A DNA stretch of 13,544 nucleotides from Candidatus Poribacteria bacterium (GTDB lineage: Bacteria > Abyssobacteria > SURF-5). Shown here one piece after another: positions 1 to 6,213 of this stretch; position 1 is the stretch's first letter, and each line of letters begins with the position of its first letter. The stretch lies in the NCBI GenBank assembly GCA_016215705.1, contig JACRIR010000007.1:1-13544 (forward strand), given 5' to 3'. The translations under genes and the position numbers were made by a program. The notes beneath the pieces were generated by a model. The model did not search any database and was not told the DNA's origin. It saw only the letters and a list, made by a program, of their open reading frames with translations.

Positions 1-1088
1 TATTGTTTCCTCTGAAGCTGGACATGAACCCGAGAACGACGCTGGCCACGATTCCACCCGGATTTGCAGCATTGCTCTCGTTGATTGTGCTTTTGACCGT
101 TGTGGCATCTGTTCCGTGGGTTCTGAAGCGGTCTCGCGAGACGGCTTTCGGGATGCTTTGGTTTCTGGTCGTGTTTGCCCCCATGAGCAATATCATCCCC
201 ATATTCCCTGACGTCGCCGGCCGCGAGCTGTTCACGCCCATTCATTTTCTGTACCTTCCCTCGATAGGAATATTTCTCTGCGCAGGGATCGGGTTGAGAA
301 CTTTGGACAGAAGGCGAAAAGCGACAGGAAAAAAGCGAAGGGGAAACGATATCGAGGTTTACAGCGCGGTACACATCGAGCAGCGGTTCTTCCGCGCGAG
401 TGCGATGGGGTGTATCACTTGCGTGGTGGCCATCTTCTGTGTACTCTCGATCCGCCGCAACACAATATGGGAAAACGATACCAGACTTTTCGAGTACATG
501 ACGCGGATGCACCCTGAGAACGCGGGCGCGCGTGTCAACCTTGGGAACGCCTACCTTGGCGCGGGCAGAGAATTTGATGCGCTGAAAGAATTCAAGGAGG
601 CCGTCCGTCTTGACCCGAACCTGGCCCAAGCGCACAACGCGCTCGGTTTGGCTTATCTCAACATGGGGTCTGCCAGCGAGGCTATAGTGGAACTCCGCAA
701 GAACACAGAACTCGATCCATCCAATTCCGGCGCATTCTCGAATCTGGCGGTCGCGTATGTGCAAAAAGGGATGCTTCCCGAAGCGATAGCGGCGGGTATG
801 AACGCTATCGAAAGGGCGCCGACCAGTTCCGAGACGCATACGAATATGGGGCTTATTTACATGGAAGCGCGAAAGCTCGATGAAGCTCAAAAAGAGCTTG
901 AACTTGCGCTCGATTTCAACCGTGGTGATGCAGAGGCATACAATGCGCTGGGAGCGCTGCATTTCTACCGGAAAGATTATGCGAAGGCTCGTTGGAACTG
1001 GGAACAGGCCCTTCGCATCAGGCCCGATCTTCAGGAGGCTCGCGAGAATCTGGAAAGCCTGGAAAAGAAGGCCGGTGAGCGGGATTGA
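1..1088 (+). CDS. TMTC-like membrane protein with five C-terminal TPRs (5' end outside window)
   Basis: Partial gene: the frame is open from the first base and its opening residues (FPLKLD, then PRTTLAT) align with the middle of the next gene (FPFKLD, PRTALAT), so the true start lies upstream. Visible residues, numbered from the codon at base 3, show membrane segments near 20-41, 48-68, 80-98 and 135-150, then five consecutive 34-residue TPRs at about 173-342, ending at a TGA. The neighbour's intact N-terminal half resembles the GT-C/TMTC family, whose animal members are O-mannosyltransferases; the catalytic part is not visible here. A membrane-bound glycan-transfer or assembly role is only inferred. 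Compared with its paralogue it carries about 25 extra residues (near 105-130) between two membrane segments. The TPRs probably bind proteins. Confidence 0.85.
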   Translation, partial: LFPLKLDMNPRTTLATIPPGFAALLSLIVLLTVVASVPWVLKRSRETAFGMLWFLVVFAPMSNIIPIFPDVAGRELFTPIHFLYLPSIGIFLCAGIGLRTLDRRRKATGKKRRGNDIEVYSAVHIEQRFFRASAMGCITCVVAIFCVLSIRRNTIWENDTRLFEYMTRMHPENAGARVNLGNAYLGAGREFDALKEFKEAVRLDPNLAQAHNALGLAYLNMGSASEAIVELRKNTELDPSNSGAFSNLAVAYVQKGMLPEAIAAGMNAIERAPTSSETHTNMGLIYMEARKLDEAQKELELALDFNRGDAEAYNALGALHFYRKDYAKARWNWEQALRIRPDLQEARENLESLEKKAGERD

Positions 1089-1123
1089 CAAGGATTCAGG
1101 GAAAAGAAGAAAAAAGAAGAAGA

Positions 1124-1215
1124 GACTTTCTTAACCACGGATTGACACGGATTAACACGGATTTTGGAAAAGAAGAAGAAGAAGAAGAAGAAAGAAAAGA
1201 AGAAGAGGTGGATCA
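1124..1215 (+). repeat. 92-bp direct repeat, copy 1
   Basis: The block runs from GACTTTCTTAACCACGG through three tandem decamers of the ACGGATTRAC type, then a GAA/AAG triplet tract (about 1168-1206), then GAGGTGGATCA. It matches copy 2, 170 bp downstream, at all positions except 1155 (A here, G at 1325). Such near-identity suggests recent duplication. The ACCACGGATTAACACGGATT core is a short interspersed repeat type that I recall from many unrelated environmental genomes. Confidence 0.9.
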
Positions 1216-1227
1216 CGAATGTCACAA

Positions 1228-1260
1228 ATCGCGCAAGGCGCGAGACGAATTACACGAATA
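1228..1260 (+). repeat. CGAATTACACGAATA-type repeat, left copy
   Basis: These 33 bases match the reverse complement of 13327-13359 at 30 of 33 positions. The shared core is GCGCGAGACGAAT followed by YACACGAATA. The two copies lie in opposite orientation about 12 kb apart, so this is an interspersed repeat rather than local duplication. Confidence 0.8.
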
Positions 1261-1293
1261 GAGCAGAACACGAATCCGGGGAGAAGAAGAAGG

Positions 1294-1385
1294 GACTTTC
1301 TTAACCACGGATTGACACGGATTAGCACGGATTTTGGAAAAGAAGAAGAAGAAGAAGAAGAAAGAAAAGAAGAAGAGGTGGATCA
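1294..1385 (+). repeat. 92-bp direct repeat, copy 2
   Basis: Second copy of the 1124-1215 block, 91 of 92 bases identical. Its GAA/AAG triplet tract (about 1338-1376) is in frame with the following gene, so an upstream TTG at 1334 would add a poly-lysine leader to that protein; I treat this leader as spurious. The end of the block, GAGGTGG (1375-1381), could serve as a ribosome binding site for a GTG at 1391. Confidence 0.9.
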
Positions 1386-1414
1386 AGACCGTGAGTAGTA
1401 CAGGAACTGGGAGC

Positions 1415-3508
1415 ATGACGAGCGATATGGATTCACGTTTTCGCGGGAATGACATAGGCGACCAAGTTGACAGGCTCGTTCCACTGCTTTTCATTATTGG
1501 CCTTGTATTCCTGAGCAATCTGAACGCGCTTACAGCGGGTTTTGTTTGGGATGACAGAGCCCTTATCATTGATAATGCGCTTATCAAGCGGCCGGACTCA
1601 ATTCTGTTGTTTTTCAAGCAGCCGTTTCTTGGGATGTACTACCGGCCCGTGGTCATGATCTCTTTCGCCGTGGAATATGCGATATGGGGCCTGAGACCAT
1701 TCGGGTTTCATCTGACAAACCTTCTGCTTCATGCCGCAAACGCGCTGCTTGTGTTCGGGCTCCTCAAGGACGTGACTCGCAACCGGCAAACCGCGCTGCT
1801 CGCAGCACTGCTTTTTGCCGCACACCCGGCGCACAAAGGCGTGGTTGCCGTTCCAGATCGGACGGGCGTTCTTTCGGCTTTTTTCATGCTGATGTCGCTC
1901 TTCTTGTATGTCAAGCACCGCTATCTGACAAACGCGAGTCGGCCCGAGAATTTTTCGCGATTGTTGGATGCAGAGGGCGCAGTCCCGCCGAGGCGGGATA
2001 CCCCCACAAAGGGGCATCTAGGTTGTCGAATATGGGGCCGGGGAACAAATCGTGGTCCCCTGCTTTTATTCGCGGCTTCAGTAATTTCGGCCGGCCTCGG
2101 CTTCTTCTCGAAGGAAGAGGTAATTGCGCTTCCACTTGTCATAGTATTGGTCGACGTGCTCATTCTCGAAGAAGGCATTTTGAATCCTTCCCGCTGCGCC
2201 AAAGACGGGGCAGTTGCCAATTTGCTCGCACAATCGGGGCGAGAACAGGATGGGGATACTGTGCGTAAGGGCGACCCGGTGAGCCGCCCCTTCAGAACGC
2301 TTACGATCAGGCTGCAGAATCTACGAAGCAACGTACTCAGGTGTATTCCTTTCTTTTTGGTCGCGGCCATTTATTTGTGGGTCCGGGCGCATGTTGTCGG
2401 CGCCGGGTCAGGCGGACTCGTTTCTGCCTTTTTGATCGAGCCGGCGAGGAGACTTATCACGATTCCAGCGGTACTGGCCGATTACTTACTTCTTCTCCTG
2501 TTTCCATTCAAGCTGGATTATGAGCCGCGCACAGCTCTTGCGACTTCGATATTCGAGCCGCGAATACTGATTTCCGGTCTTTTTTTGCTTGCACTTTTTG
2601 CCTCGATCCCACATCTGGCCCGAAAGAATAGGGGCGCCCTTTTTGGCATCCTTTGGTATCTGATTGTCTTTATCCCGATGAGTAATATTTTGCCAATATA
2701 TCCTGAGGCGGCGGATAGCATTCTGTTCACTCCGATCCATTTCTTATATTTGCCGTCCATCGGTGTTTTTCTTCTTGCCGCAAAAGGGATGGGATGGATT
2801 CTTCGCGCAGTCTCGAGGGAACGCCGGGCGGCTATTCTTCCGTTCTGCTTCGTTCTCTTTGCTTTTTCAATTCTGTCGGCGAGCCGAAATGCGGTTTGGA
2901 AAGATGAGGTCAGCCTCTACCGCTACATTCTGGGGATGCATCCGGAAAACCATAGGATGCACGCGAATCTGGGCAATGTGTATCTTGAACGGGGCCAAGT
3001 GGATGCGGCGATAGCCGAGCTTGACTGCGCTGTGGCTTTCGCTCCGGATGTGGCATGGTATCGCAACAGTCTCGCACTTGCGTATCAGGCGAAGGGCCAG
3101 CCCGAGAAAGCAACCCGGCAGTTTTTGGAAAGTTTGCGGCTCAATCCGGGGTCGGAAATGGTTTACACGAATCTGTCGGCAGTATACAGGTCGCAGGGAA
3201 GACTTCCTGAGGCGATAAGCGCCGGCAAGAAGGCAATTATGCTCAATCCATCGAGCGCAGCCGCTCATGTGAATCTGGCTCTGACATACAAAGACGCAGG
3301 TGCTTTTGCCGAGGCGGAACAACAGTTTGCGACGGCGCTTCGTCTTGACCCTGGTTCGCCGGAAGCTCATAATGGGCTTGGCATTGTTTATGCTTCTCAA
3401 AGAAACTACCGGGAAGCCCGAGAAGAGTGGGAAACGGCGCTTCGCCTGCGTCCCGACATGCCCGAAGCTCGCGAGAATCTGGAGAGGCTGAAGGCTATGG
3501 GGCTCTGA
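1415..3508 (+). CDS. TMTC-like multi-spanning membrane protein with five TPRs
   Basis: About 697 residues: many membrane segments, then five 34-residue TPRs (about 513-682). N-terminal features match the GT-C/TMTC O-mannosyltransferase-like family: an acidic pair in FVWDD (46-47) in the first external loop, YYRPVV, FHLTNLLLHAANALL, AAHP...DRTGVLSAFF and FSKEEVIALP. Activity on dolichol- or polyprenyl-linked sugars is plausible but unproven. Start: ATG 1415 has AGGA 9 bases upstream; GTG 1391 (after GAGGTGG) and ATG 1427 are alternatives. The region upstream of 1415 is repeat DNA. Two loops (residues about 171-215 and 258-298) are much longer than expected and contain palindromic DNA, and the N-terminus MDSRFRGNDI is itself a translated repeat. 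It is a tandem paralogue of the preceding gene; the shared C-terminal half is highly similar. Confidence 0.88.
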   Translation: MTSDMDSRFRGNDIGDQVDRLVPLLFIIGLVFLSNLNALTAGFVWDDRALIIDNALIKRPDSILLFFKQPFLGMYYRPVVMISFAVEYAIWGLRPFGFHLTNLLLHAANALLVFGLLKDVTRNRQTALLAALLFAAHPAHKGVVAVPDRTGVLSAFFMLMSLFLYVKHRYLTNASRPENFSRLLDAEGAVPPRRDTPTKGHLGCRIWGRGTNRGPLLLFAASVISAGLGFFSKEEVIALPLVIVLVDVLILEEGILNPSRCAKDGAVANLLAQSGREQDGDTVRKGDPVSRPFRTLTIRLQNLRSNVLRCIPFFLVAAIYLWVRAHVVGAGSGGLVSAFLIEPARRLITIPAVLADYLLLLLFPFKLDYEPRTALATSIFEPRILISGLFLLALFASIPHLARKNRGALFGILWYLIVFIPMSNILPIYPEAADSILFTPIHFLYLPSIGVFLLAAKGMGWILRAVSRERRAAILPFCFVLFAFSILSASRNAVWKDEVSLYRYILGMHPENHRMHANLGNVYLERGQVDAAIAELDCAVAFAPDVAWYRNSLALAYQAKGQPEKATRQFLESLRLNPGSEMVYTNLSAVYRSQGRLPEAISAGKKAIMLNPSSAAAHVNLALTYKDAGAFAEAEQQFATALRLDPGSPEAHNGLGIVYASQRNYREAREEWETALRLRPDMPEARENLERLKAMGL
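1431..1450. repeat. Degenerate ATTCCCGC...GCGGGAAT palindrome at the 5' end of the TPR gene
   Basis: ATTCACG and CGCGGGAAT flank a short T-rich loop; translated, this gives SRFRGND. It is a degraded version of the perfect palindrome at 13180-13206. The repeat either supplies the N-terminus of the 1415-3508 protein or lies just before its real start. Confidence 0.6.
1983..2060. repeat. Cluster of three palindromes inside the TPR gene
   Basis: Three inverted repeats occur back to back: TCCCGCC/GGCGGGA (1983-1989 and 1992-1998, perfect), CCCC/GGGG (2002-2005 and 2011-2014), and GGGGA/TCCCC (2040-2044 and 2056-2060). They are read in frame as part of a predicted loop between two membrane segments (VPPRRDTPTKGHLG and onward). 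TMTC-like relatives have a short loop here, so an in-frame repeat insertion is inferred. Confidence 0.65.
2267..2292. repeat. GGGCGACC-type palindrome inside the TPR gene
   Basis: GGGCG (2269-2273) pairs with CGCCC (2285-2289), flanked by AAGG and CCTT. It resembles interspersed repeats of the AGGGGCGACCC...CGCCCCT type. It is translated as RKGDPVSRPF in the second long loop of the TPR protein. Confidence 0.5.
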
Positions 3509-3582
3509 AGGCCGGGCATAAACCATTCAGCCGTAGTGAATTCCGTAACAACTGCGCATAGGTCTTGCTCTTCACCTCATAT

Positions 3583-3610
3583 GGGTCGAGCGCATTCTAG
3601 AATTCGACCC
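3583..3610. other. Inverted repeat in spacer upstream of the 83-aa gene
   Basis: GGGTCGA (3583-3589) and TCGACCC (3604-3610) are perfect 7-bp arms around a 14-base loop containing the palindrome ATTCTAGAAT. A second, weaker inverted repeat follows: GGACAG (3630-3635) with CTGTCC (3651-3656). No T-run follows either, so a simple terminator is unlikely; an operator or RNA structure in the leader is possible. The rest of the 169-bp spacer (3509-3677) shows no gene or clear promoter. Confidence 0.4.
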
Positions 3611-3677
3611 TAGTTGATGGAACACGATCGGACAGGCCCGTGACTCGTGTCTGTCCCTGACGGAGATTGAACCAGAT

Positions 3678-3929
3678 ATGGCGTGGGAAAGTGTCAAAAA
3701 TGGCGTTGTCAGACGGTGTACGCTGGAGGACGGCACAGCGGTCGTTGCGTTCATAAAGGGTGGAGGCGGGACGGAAGAGCTCAGTTTCTGCGCTGACACG
3801 AGTGATATCGAGAACATCGGGTCTGAATCCCAGAAATTGGGGAATCTTTCTGATTTCATTGAACGTCTTCGGCCGGAGGACCTCATAGATATATGTTGCC
3901 TGGCGGACAAGCTATCGAAGGCAGTGTGA
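3678..3929 (+). CDS. Hypothetical 83-residue protein, coupled to the HDOD gene
   Basis: Small acidic protein that I do not recognise. It begins MAWESVKNGVVRRC, has a glycine run (IKGGGGTEEL) and ends in a predicted helix, LRPEDLIDICCLADKL; three cysteines are in the last 45 residues. There is no signal peptide or membrane segment. ATG 3678 has GGAG 12 bases upstream. Its last codons GTG TGA contain a GTG (3926) that overlaps the stop as GTGA and is in frame with the HDOD gene, and the HDOD ATG candidate lies only 17 bases after the stop, which points to translational coupling. Together with the HDOD and FlgM-like genes it probably forms a signalling/motility operon; a regulatory partner role is only an inference. 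Confidence 0.65.
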   Translation: MAWESVKNGVVRRCTLEDGTAVVAFIKGGGGTEELSFCADTSDIENIGSESQKLGNLSDFIERLRPEDLIDICCLADKLSKAV

Positions 3930-3946
3930 GCACAGGGAAAGGCCCA

Positions 3947-4810
3947 ATGAGGAACGAAGAGCTGACAGAGAGTATAGTGGAAAGCATCGTCACACTGCCG
4001 ACGATTCCGTCGATTGTCACCGCGCTCAACACCGTGATTGCGGTGCCAAACTCATCGGCTGTGGATGTCGCAAACATTATTTCGCGCGATCCTTCTACGG
4101 CCACGAAAGTGCTCAGGCTTGCGAACTCTGCGTATTACGGATTGCGGAGCAAAGTGAGCACGATAAACCATGCCGTGACAATGCTGGGATTCAACATTGT
4201 GCGCAATCTGGTACTGACGGCGTCAATCTTGAACGTTTCCACAGGCGCGAATATAGCAGGTTTGTTCGAGCGTGAGAAATTCTGGCATCACTCGCTTGGG
4301 GTAGGCGTTACGGCGCGGATTGTGGCAAGAGAGGCATTCCCCGAGATGCGTCGCCAGTCTGATGAGTTTTTTATTTGCGGCTTATTGCACGACCTTGGGA
4401 AGATCATTTTGTTGCAGCACTTACAGCCAAAATTCGAGGAAGCTCTCTTACTCAGCCGGGATCAGGCCCTGCCTTTGTACGAGGCTGAGAAAATCTCAAT
4501 CGGTTGCACTCATGCGGACGTGGGTGGCCTTTTGGCGAAGCGGTGGAACCTCTCGAAAGAGATCATAGCGGCCGTGGCATACCATCACGATCCGGCAGAG
4601 GCGTGGCAAGAACAATACCGGTATGTGGCCGTGACGCATCTTTCCGATTTTATTGCGCGCGCGAAGGAGATAGGTGTCGGAGGCGGCGCCAATCCGCGTC
4701 TTGCGCGAGAGGCATGGGACGCCGTGGGCCTGAGCAAACAGAAGATTTCAGCGATACTTACCGAAATAGATAACTCTTTGAATTTACAAGAGTTGCAGAT
4801 GACCCCATAG
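3947..4810 (+). CDS. HDOD-domain signalling protein
   Basis: About 287 residues, nearly all one HDOD domain, a helical relative of HD phosphohydrolases used in bacterial signalling and motility control. Landmarks: LPTIPSI near the start, ISRDPSTATKVLRLANSAYYG (about 46-66), WHHS (113-116), CGLLHDLGK with the HD pair at 148-149, CTHADVGGLLAKRW (187-200) and AYHHDP (211-216). Many HDOD domains have lost the HD pair; here it and the flanking histidines are kept, so catalysis cannot be excluded. Start: ATG 3947 follows AGGGA by 8 bases and gives the usual family N-terminus. GTG 3926 (GTGA overlap with the previous stop) and ATG 3893 (GGAGGA 12 bases upstream, overlapping the previous gene) are alternatives. 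The gene downstream is FlgM-like. Confidence 0.88.
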   Translation: MRNEELTESIVESIVTLPTIPSIVTALNTVIAVPNSSAVDVANIISRDPSTATKVLRLANSAYYGLRSKVSTINHAVTMLGFNIVRNLVLTASILNVSTGANIAGLFEREKFWHHSLGVGVTARIVAREAFPEMRRQSDEFFICGLLHDLGKIILLQHLQPKFEEALLLSRDQALPLYEAEKISIGCTHADVGGLLAKRWNLSKEIIAAVAYHHDPAEAWQEQYRYVAVTHLSDFIARAKEIGVGGGANPRLAREAWDAVGLSKQKISAILTEIDNSLNLQELQMTP

Positions 4811-4850
4811 ATACTCTTGAGTTTTCTCCCGATTCCCTGTAGAATTGTGT

Positions 4851-4878
4851 TAAAGAAAACGTTGAGCCATGCCGATAT
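4851..4878 (+). promoter_or_regulatory. Candidate FliA (sigma-28) promoter of the flgM-like gene
   Basis: TAAAGAAA (4851-4858) and GCCGATAT (4871-4878) are separated by 12 bases. The FliA consensus is TAAAGTTT, about 11 bases, then GCCGATAA; here 7 of 8 bases of the -10 element match, and TAAAG of the -35. It lies in the 128-bp gap between the HDOD stop and the FlgM-like start. flgM is a known FliA target in enterobacteria, so the location makes sense. It is a motif call only. Confidence 0.6.
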
Positions 4879-4938
4879 ATATACCGGACAGTGGACTGAA
4901 GGTGAAGTGAATCGCTTGGTGACGAGGGGGTGAATCGA

Positions 4939-5229
4939 GTGGACATAAGCAGGATAGACGGAGTCCATGAGCCGTCCCTGAATCAACCTCGCCAGGAAGA
5001 GCAACGCCGGCGCAACGTCGAAGAAGTGCGCGCAAGCGACGGGGTGAATATTTCGGCCGAAGCGCAGAAGGCGGCGGAAGTGGCTCGATTGGTTTCACTC
5101 GCCAAGAAGATTCCTGACATCAGAGAGGACAAAGTGGCTGAAGCCAAAGAGCGGGTAGACTCCCAGCCTTCACAAGACCAGGCCGTCAACCGCACGGTTG
5201 CGCAACGCCTATTGGATGATCTGCTGTAG
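4939..5229 (+). CDS. flgM: FlgM-like anti-sigma-28 factor
   Basis: A 96-residue protein with FlgM layout: a disordered polar N-terminus (DISRIDGVHEPSLNQPRQ...), a VNISAEAQKAAE motif matching the SLS-type motif of FlgM, and a C-terminal helical region (IREDKVAEAKERVDS, then VAQRLLDDLL) like the sigma-binding half of FlgM. Family members bind FliA until the flagellar hook is complete and are then exported. Start: GTG 4939 has a GAGGGGG ribosome site about 8 bases upstream; GTG 4930 would overlap that site and is less likely. A FliA-like promoter lies at 4851-4878, implying feedback. No flagellar structural gene is in view. Its similarity is to the pattern of the family rather than to one specific protein. 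Confidence 0.75.
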   Translation: MDISRIDGVHEPSLNQPRQEEQRRRNVEEVRASDGVNISAEAQKAAEVARLVSLAKKIPDIREDKVAEAKERVDSQPSQDQAVNRTVAQRLLDDLL

Positions 5230-5250
5230 TATCCGGTTGTGTAAATCTGC

Positions 5251-5280
5251 ATCATAGCGCACTGCCGTATGATTTTCTTC
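5251..5280 (+). terminator. Weak candidate terminator between convergent genes
   Basis: ATCATA (5251-5256) and TATGAT (5268-5273) form a perfect 6-bp stem with an 11-base loop, followed by a T-rich stretch (TTTCTTC). It sits in the 54-bp gap where the plus-strand flgM-like gene meets the minus-strand cyclotransferase gene. The stem is AT-rich, so stability is doubtful. Confidence 0.3.
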
Positions 5281-5283
5281 CGT

Positions 5284-6213
5284 TTATCTGTGTGACAGTT
5301 CGGATGTTGAGCGTTTGATTATATCCGGCAGCGATTCGAGCAGAACATCGCCGACTATTTTCAGTGAACGCGGACTCACGTTCTCGATGGAGTCAGCGGG
5401 GCTGTGCCAGTACTCGTTGGTCCGAGAGGCGGGGCCATAGTGAAAGTCTATTATATCGAGGGCCGGGACGCCGTGTTTAAGGAAGGGGACATGGTCGTCC
5501 TGGATAGATTCGGGATTATCAGTGAAATATGCCGTATAGCCCAGCTTTCTTGCCTTGTCCCATACGAGTTTTCTGAGCCATGACGTTGAGAGCAATTCCA
5601 CCTCGAGTGACAGATGCGCATCGCCTACCATGTCGAGCAGGATCATGGCCCTCACTTTTGATATCTCTCCGGATTCCGTCAAACGGCTGACCATGTGCCG
5701 GCTGCCGTAGAGGCTGTCGGCAGCGGACCATCTCACAAGGGCTTCTTCACCATCGAGGAAGACAAGCCATATCGTTGCCGGATTCTTGCGCGCAGGCAGT
5801 ATTCGCGCGAGTTCCAATAACACAGCCACCCCGGACGCCCCGTCATTAGCGCCGACAAAAGGAAACTCTTTGATGAGTTTCGTGTCGTAGTGAGCGCCTA
5901 TTATGATGATCGAGTCGGCCGGGCCGGGAATGACTCCCACCATATTTTTCATTTGTTTCAGTCCGAGGGGAGTATGGGAAACAAAGGGCTGTTCGCGCAC
6001 ATCGAGTCCGCTGCGCGCCAAAGCGTCCATGATATATGCTTGCGCCTGGCTTGAACCGGGACTGTCAGGAGGTCGGGGGCCGATTTCGACTAGCGCGTGC
6101 AGATGCGAGAATGCGCGGGCGGCATCAAAGGAAGCGGACGAGTTGTCAGCCACGCAGACGGCGGCGAAAAGCAAGCAACATCCGACAATAAGATGTCCTC
6201 CGAGACGCTTCAC
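5284..6213 (-). CDS. Animal-type glutaminyl-peptide cyclotransferase (M28 fold)
   Basis: 309 residues with a Sec signal peptide (about 1-22), so exported. The family converts N-terminal glutamine to pyroglutamate using one zinc. GAHYDTK (106-112), GANDGAS (121-127, D124), DGEE (154-157) followed by RWSAADSLYGSRHM, LLDMVG (D194), QDDHVPFLKHGVP (238-250) and YWHSPAD (268-274) match the order seen in human glutaminyl cyclase. By that alignment the zinc ligands are D124, E157 and H270, and E156 and D194 are catalytic. The position of human His319 seems to be Asp253 here. An M28 aminopeptidase is the alternative, but single-zinc spacing and the DSLYGSRH and DDHVPFL stretches favour a cyclase. GTG start at 6213, preceded by AGGG, overlaps the M48 stop by 4 bases (GTGA). 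It is the last gene of the envelope operon. Confidence 0.8.
   Translation of the reverse strand: MKRLGGHLIVGCCLLFAAVCVADNSSASFDAARAFSHLHALVEIGPRPPDSPGSSQAQAYIMDALARSGLDVREQPFVSHTPLGLKQMKNMVGVIPGPADSIIIIGAHYDTKLIKEFPFVGANDGASGVAVLLELARILPARKNPATIWLVFLDGEEALVRWSAADSLYGSRHMVSRLTESGEISKVRAMILLDMVGDAHLSLEVELLSTSWLRKLVWDKARKLGYTAYFTDNPESIQDDHVPFLKHGVPALDIIDFHYGPASRTNEYWHSPADSIENVSPRSLKIVGDVLLESLPDIIKRSTSELSHR

Larger units (their letters stand above)
1089..1414. repeat. Gene-free spacer built of tandem repeats and purine tracts
   Basis: This 326-bp spacer between the two paralogues holds no gene I can support. It consists of a purine tract (1101-1123), a 92-bp block (1124-1215), a 78-bp segment containing a CGAATTACACGAATA-type repeat, a second copy of the block (1294-1385), and a short lead into the next gene. 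Reading frames across it translate to poly-lysine or to NPCQSVV-type peptides, which I regard as translations of repeats rather than proteins. No terminator or recognisable promoter was seen. Confidence 0.8.

Noticed and set aside
364-397. GCGCGG/CCGCGC inverted repeat within the extra loop of the first TPR gene
   Set aside because: Six-base arms with a 22-base loop in GC-rich coding DNA are expected by chance; not enough to call a repeat insertion.
1168-1206. GAA/AAG triplet tract as a phase-variable switch
   Set aside because: Units are triplets and the tract lies upstream of the probable start, so slippage would not switch the frame; only spacing effects remain possible.
1031-1617. Minus-strand reading frames encoding poly-Phe/Lys and NPCQSVV or SFPRKRES peptides
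   Set aside because: They are translations of the tandem and palindromic repeats, overlap the real genes and lack ribosome sites.
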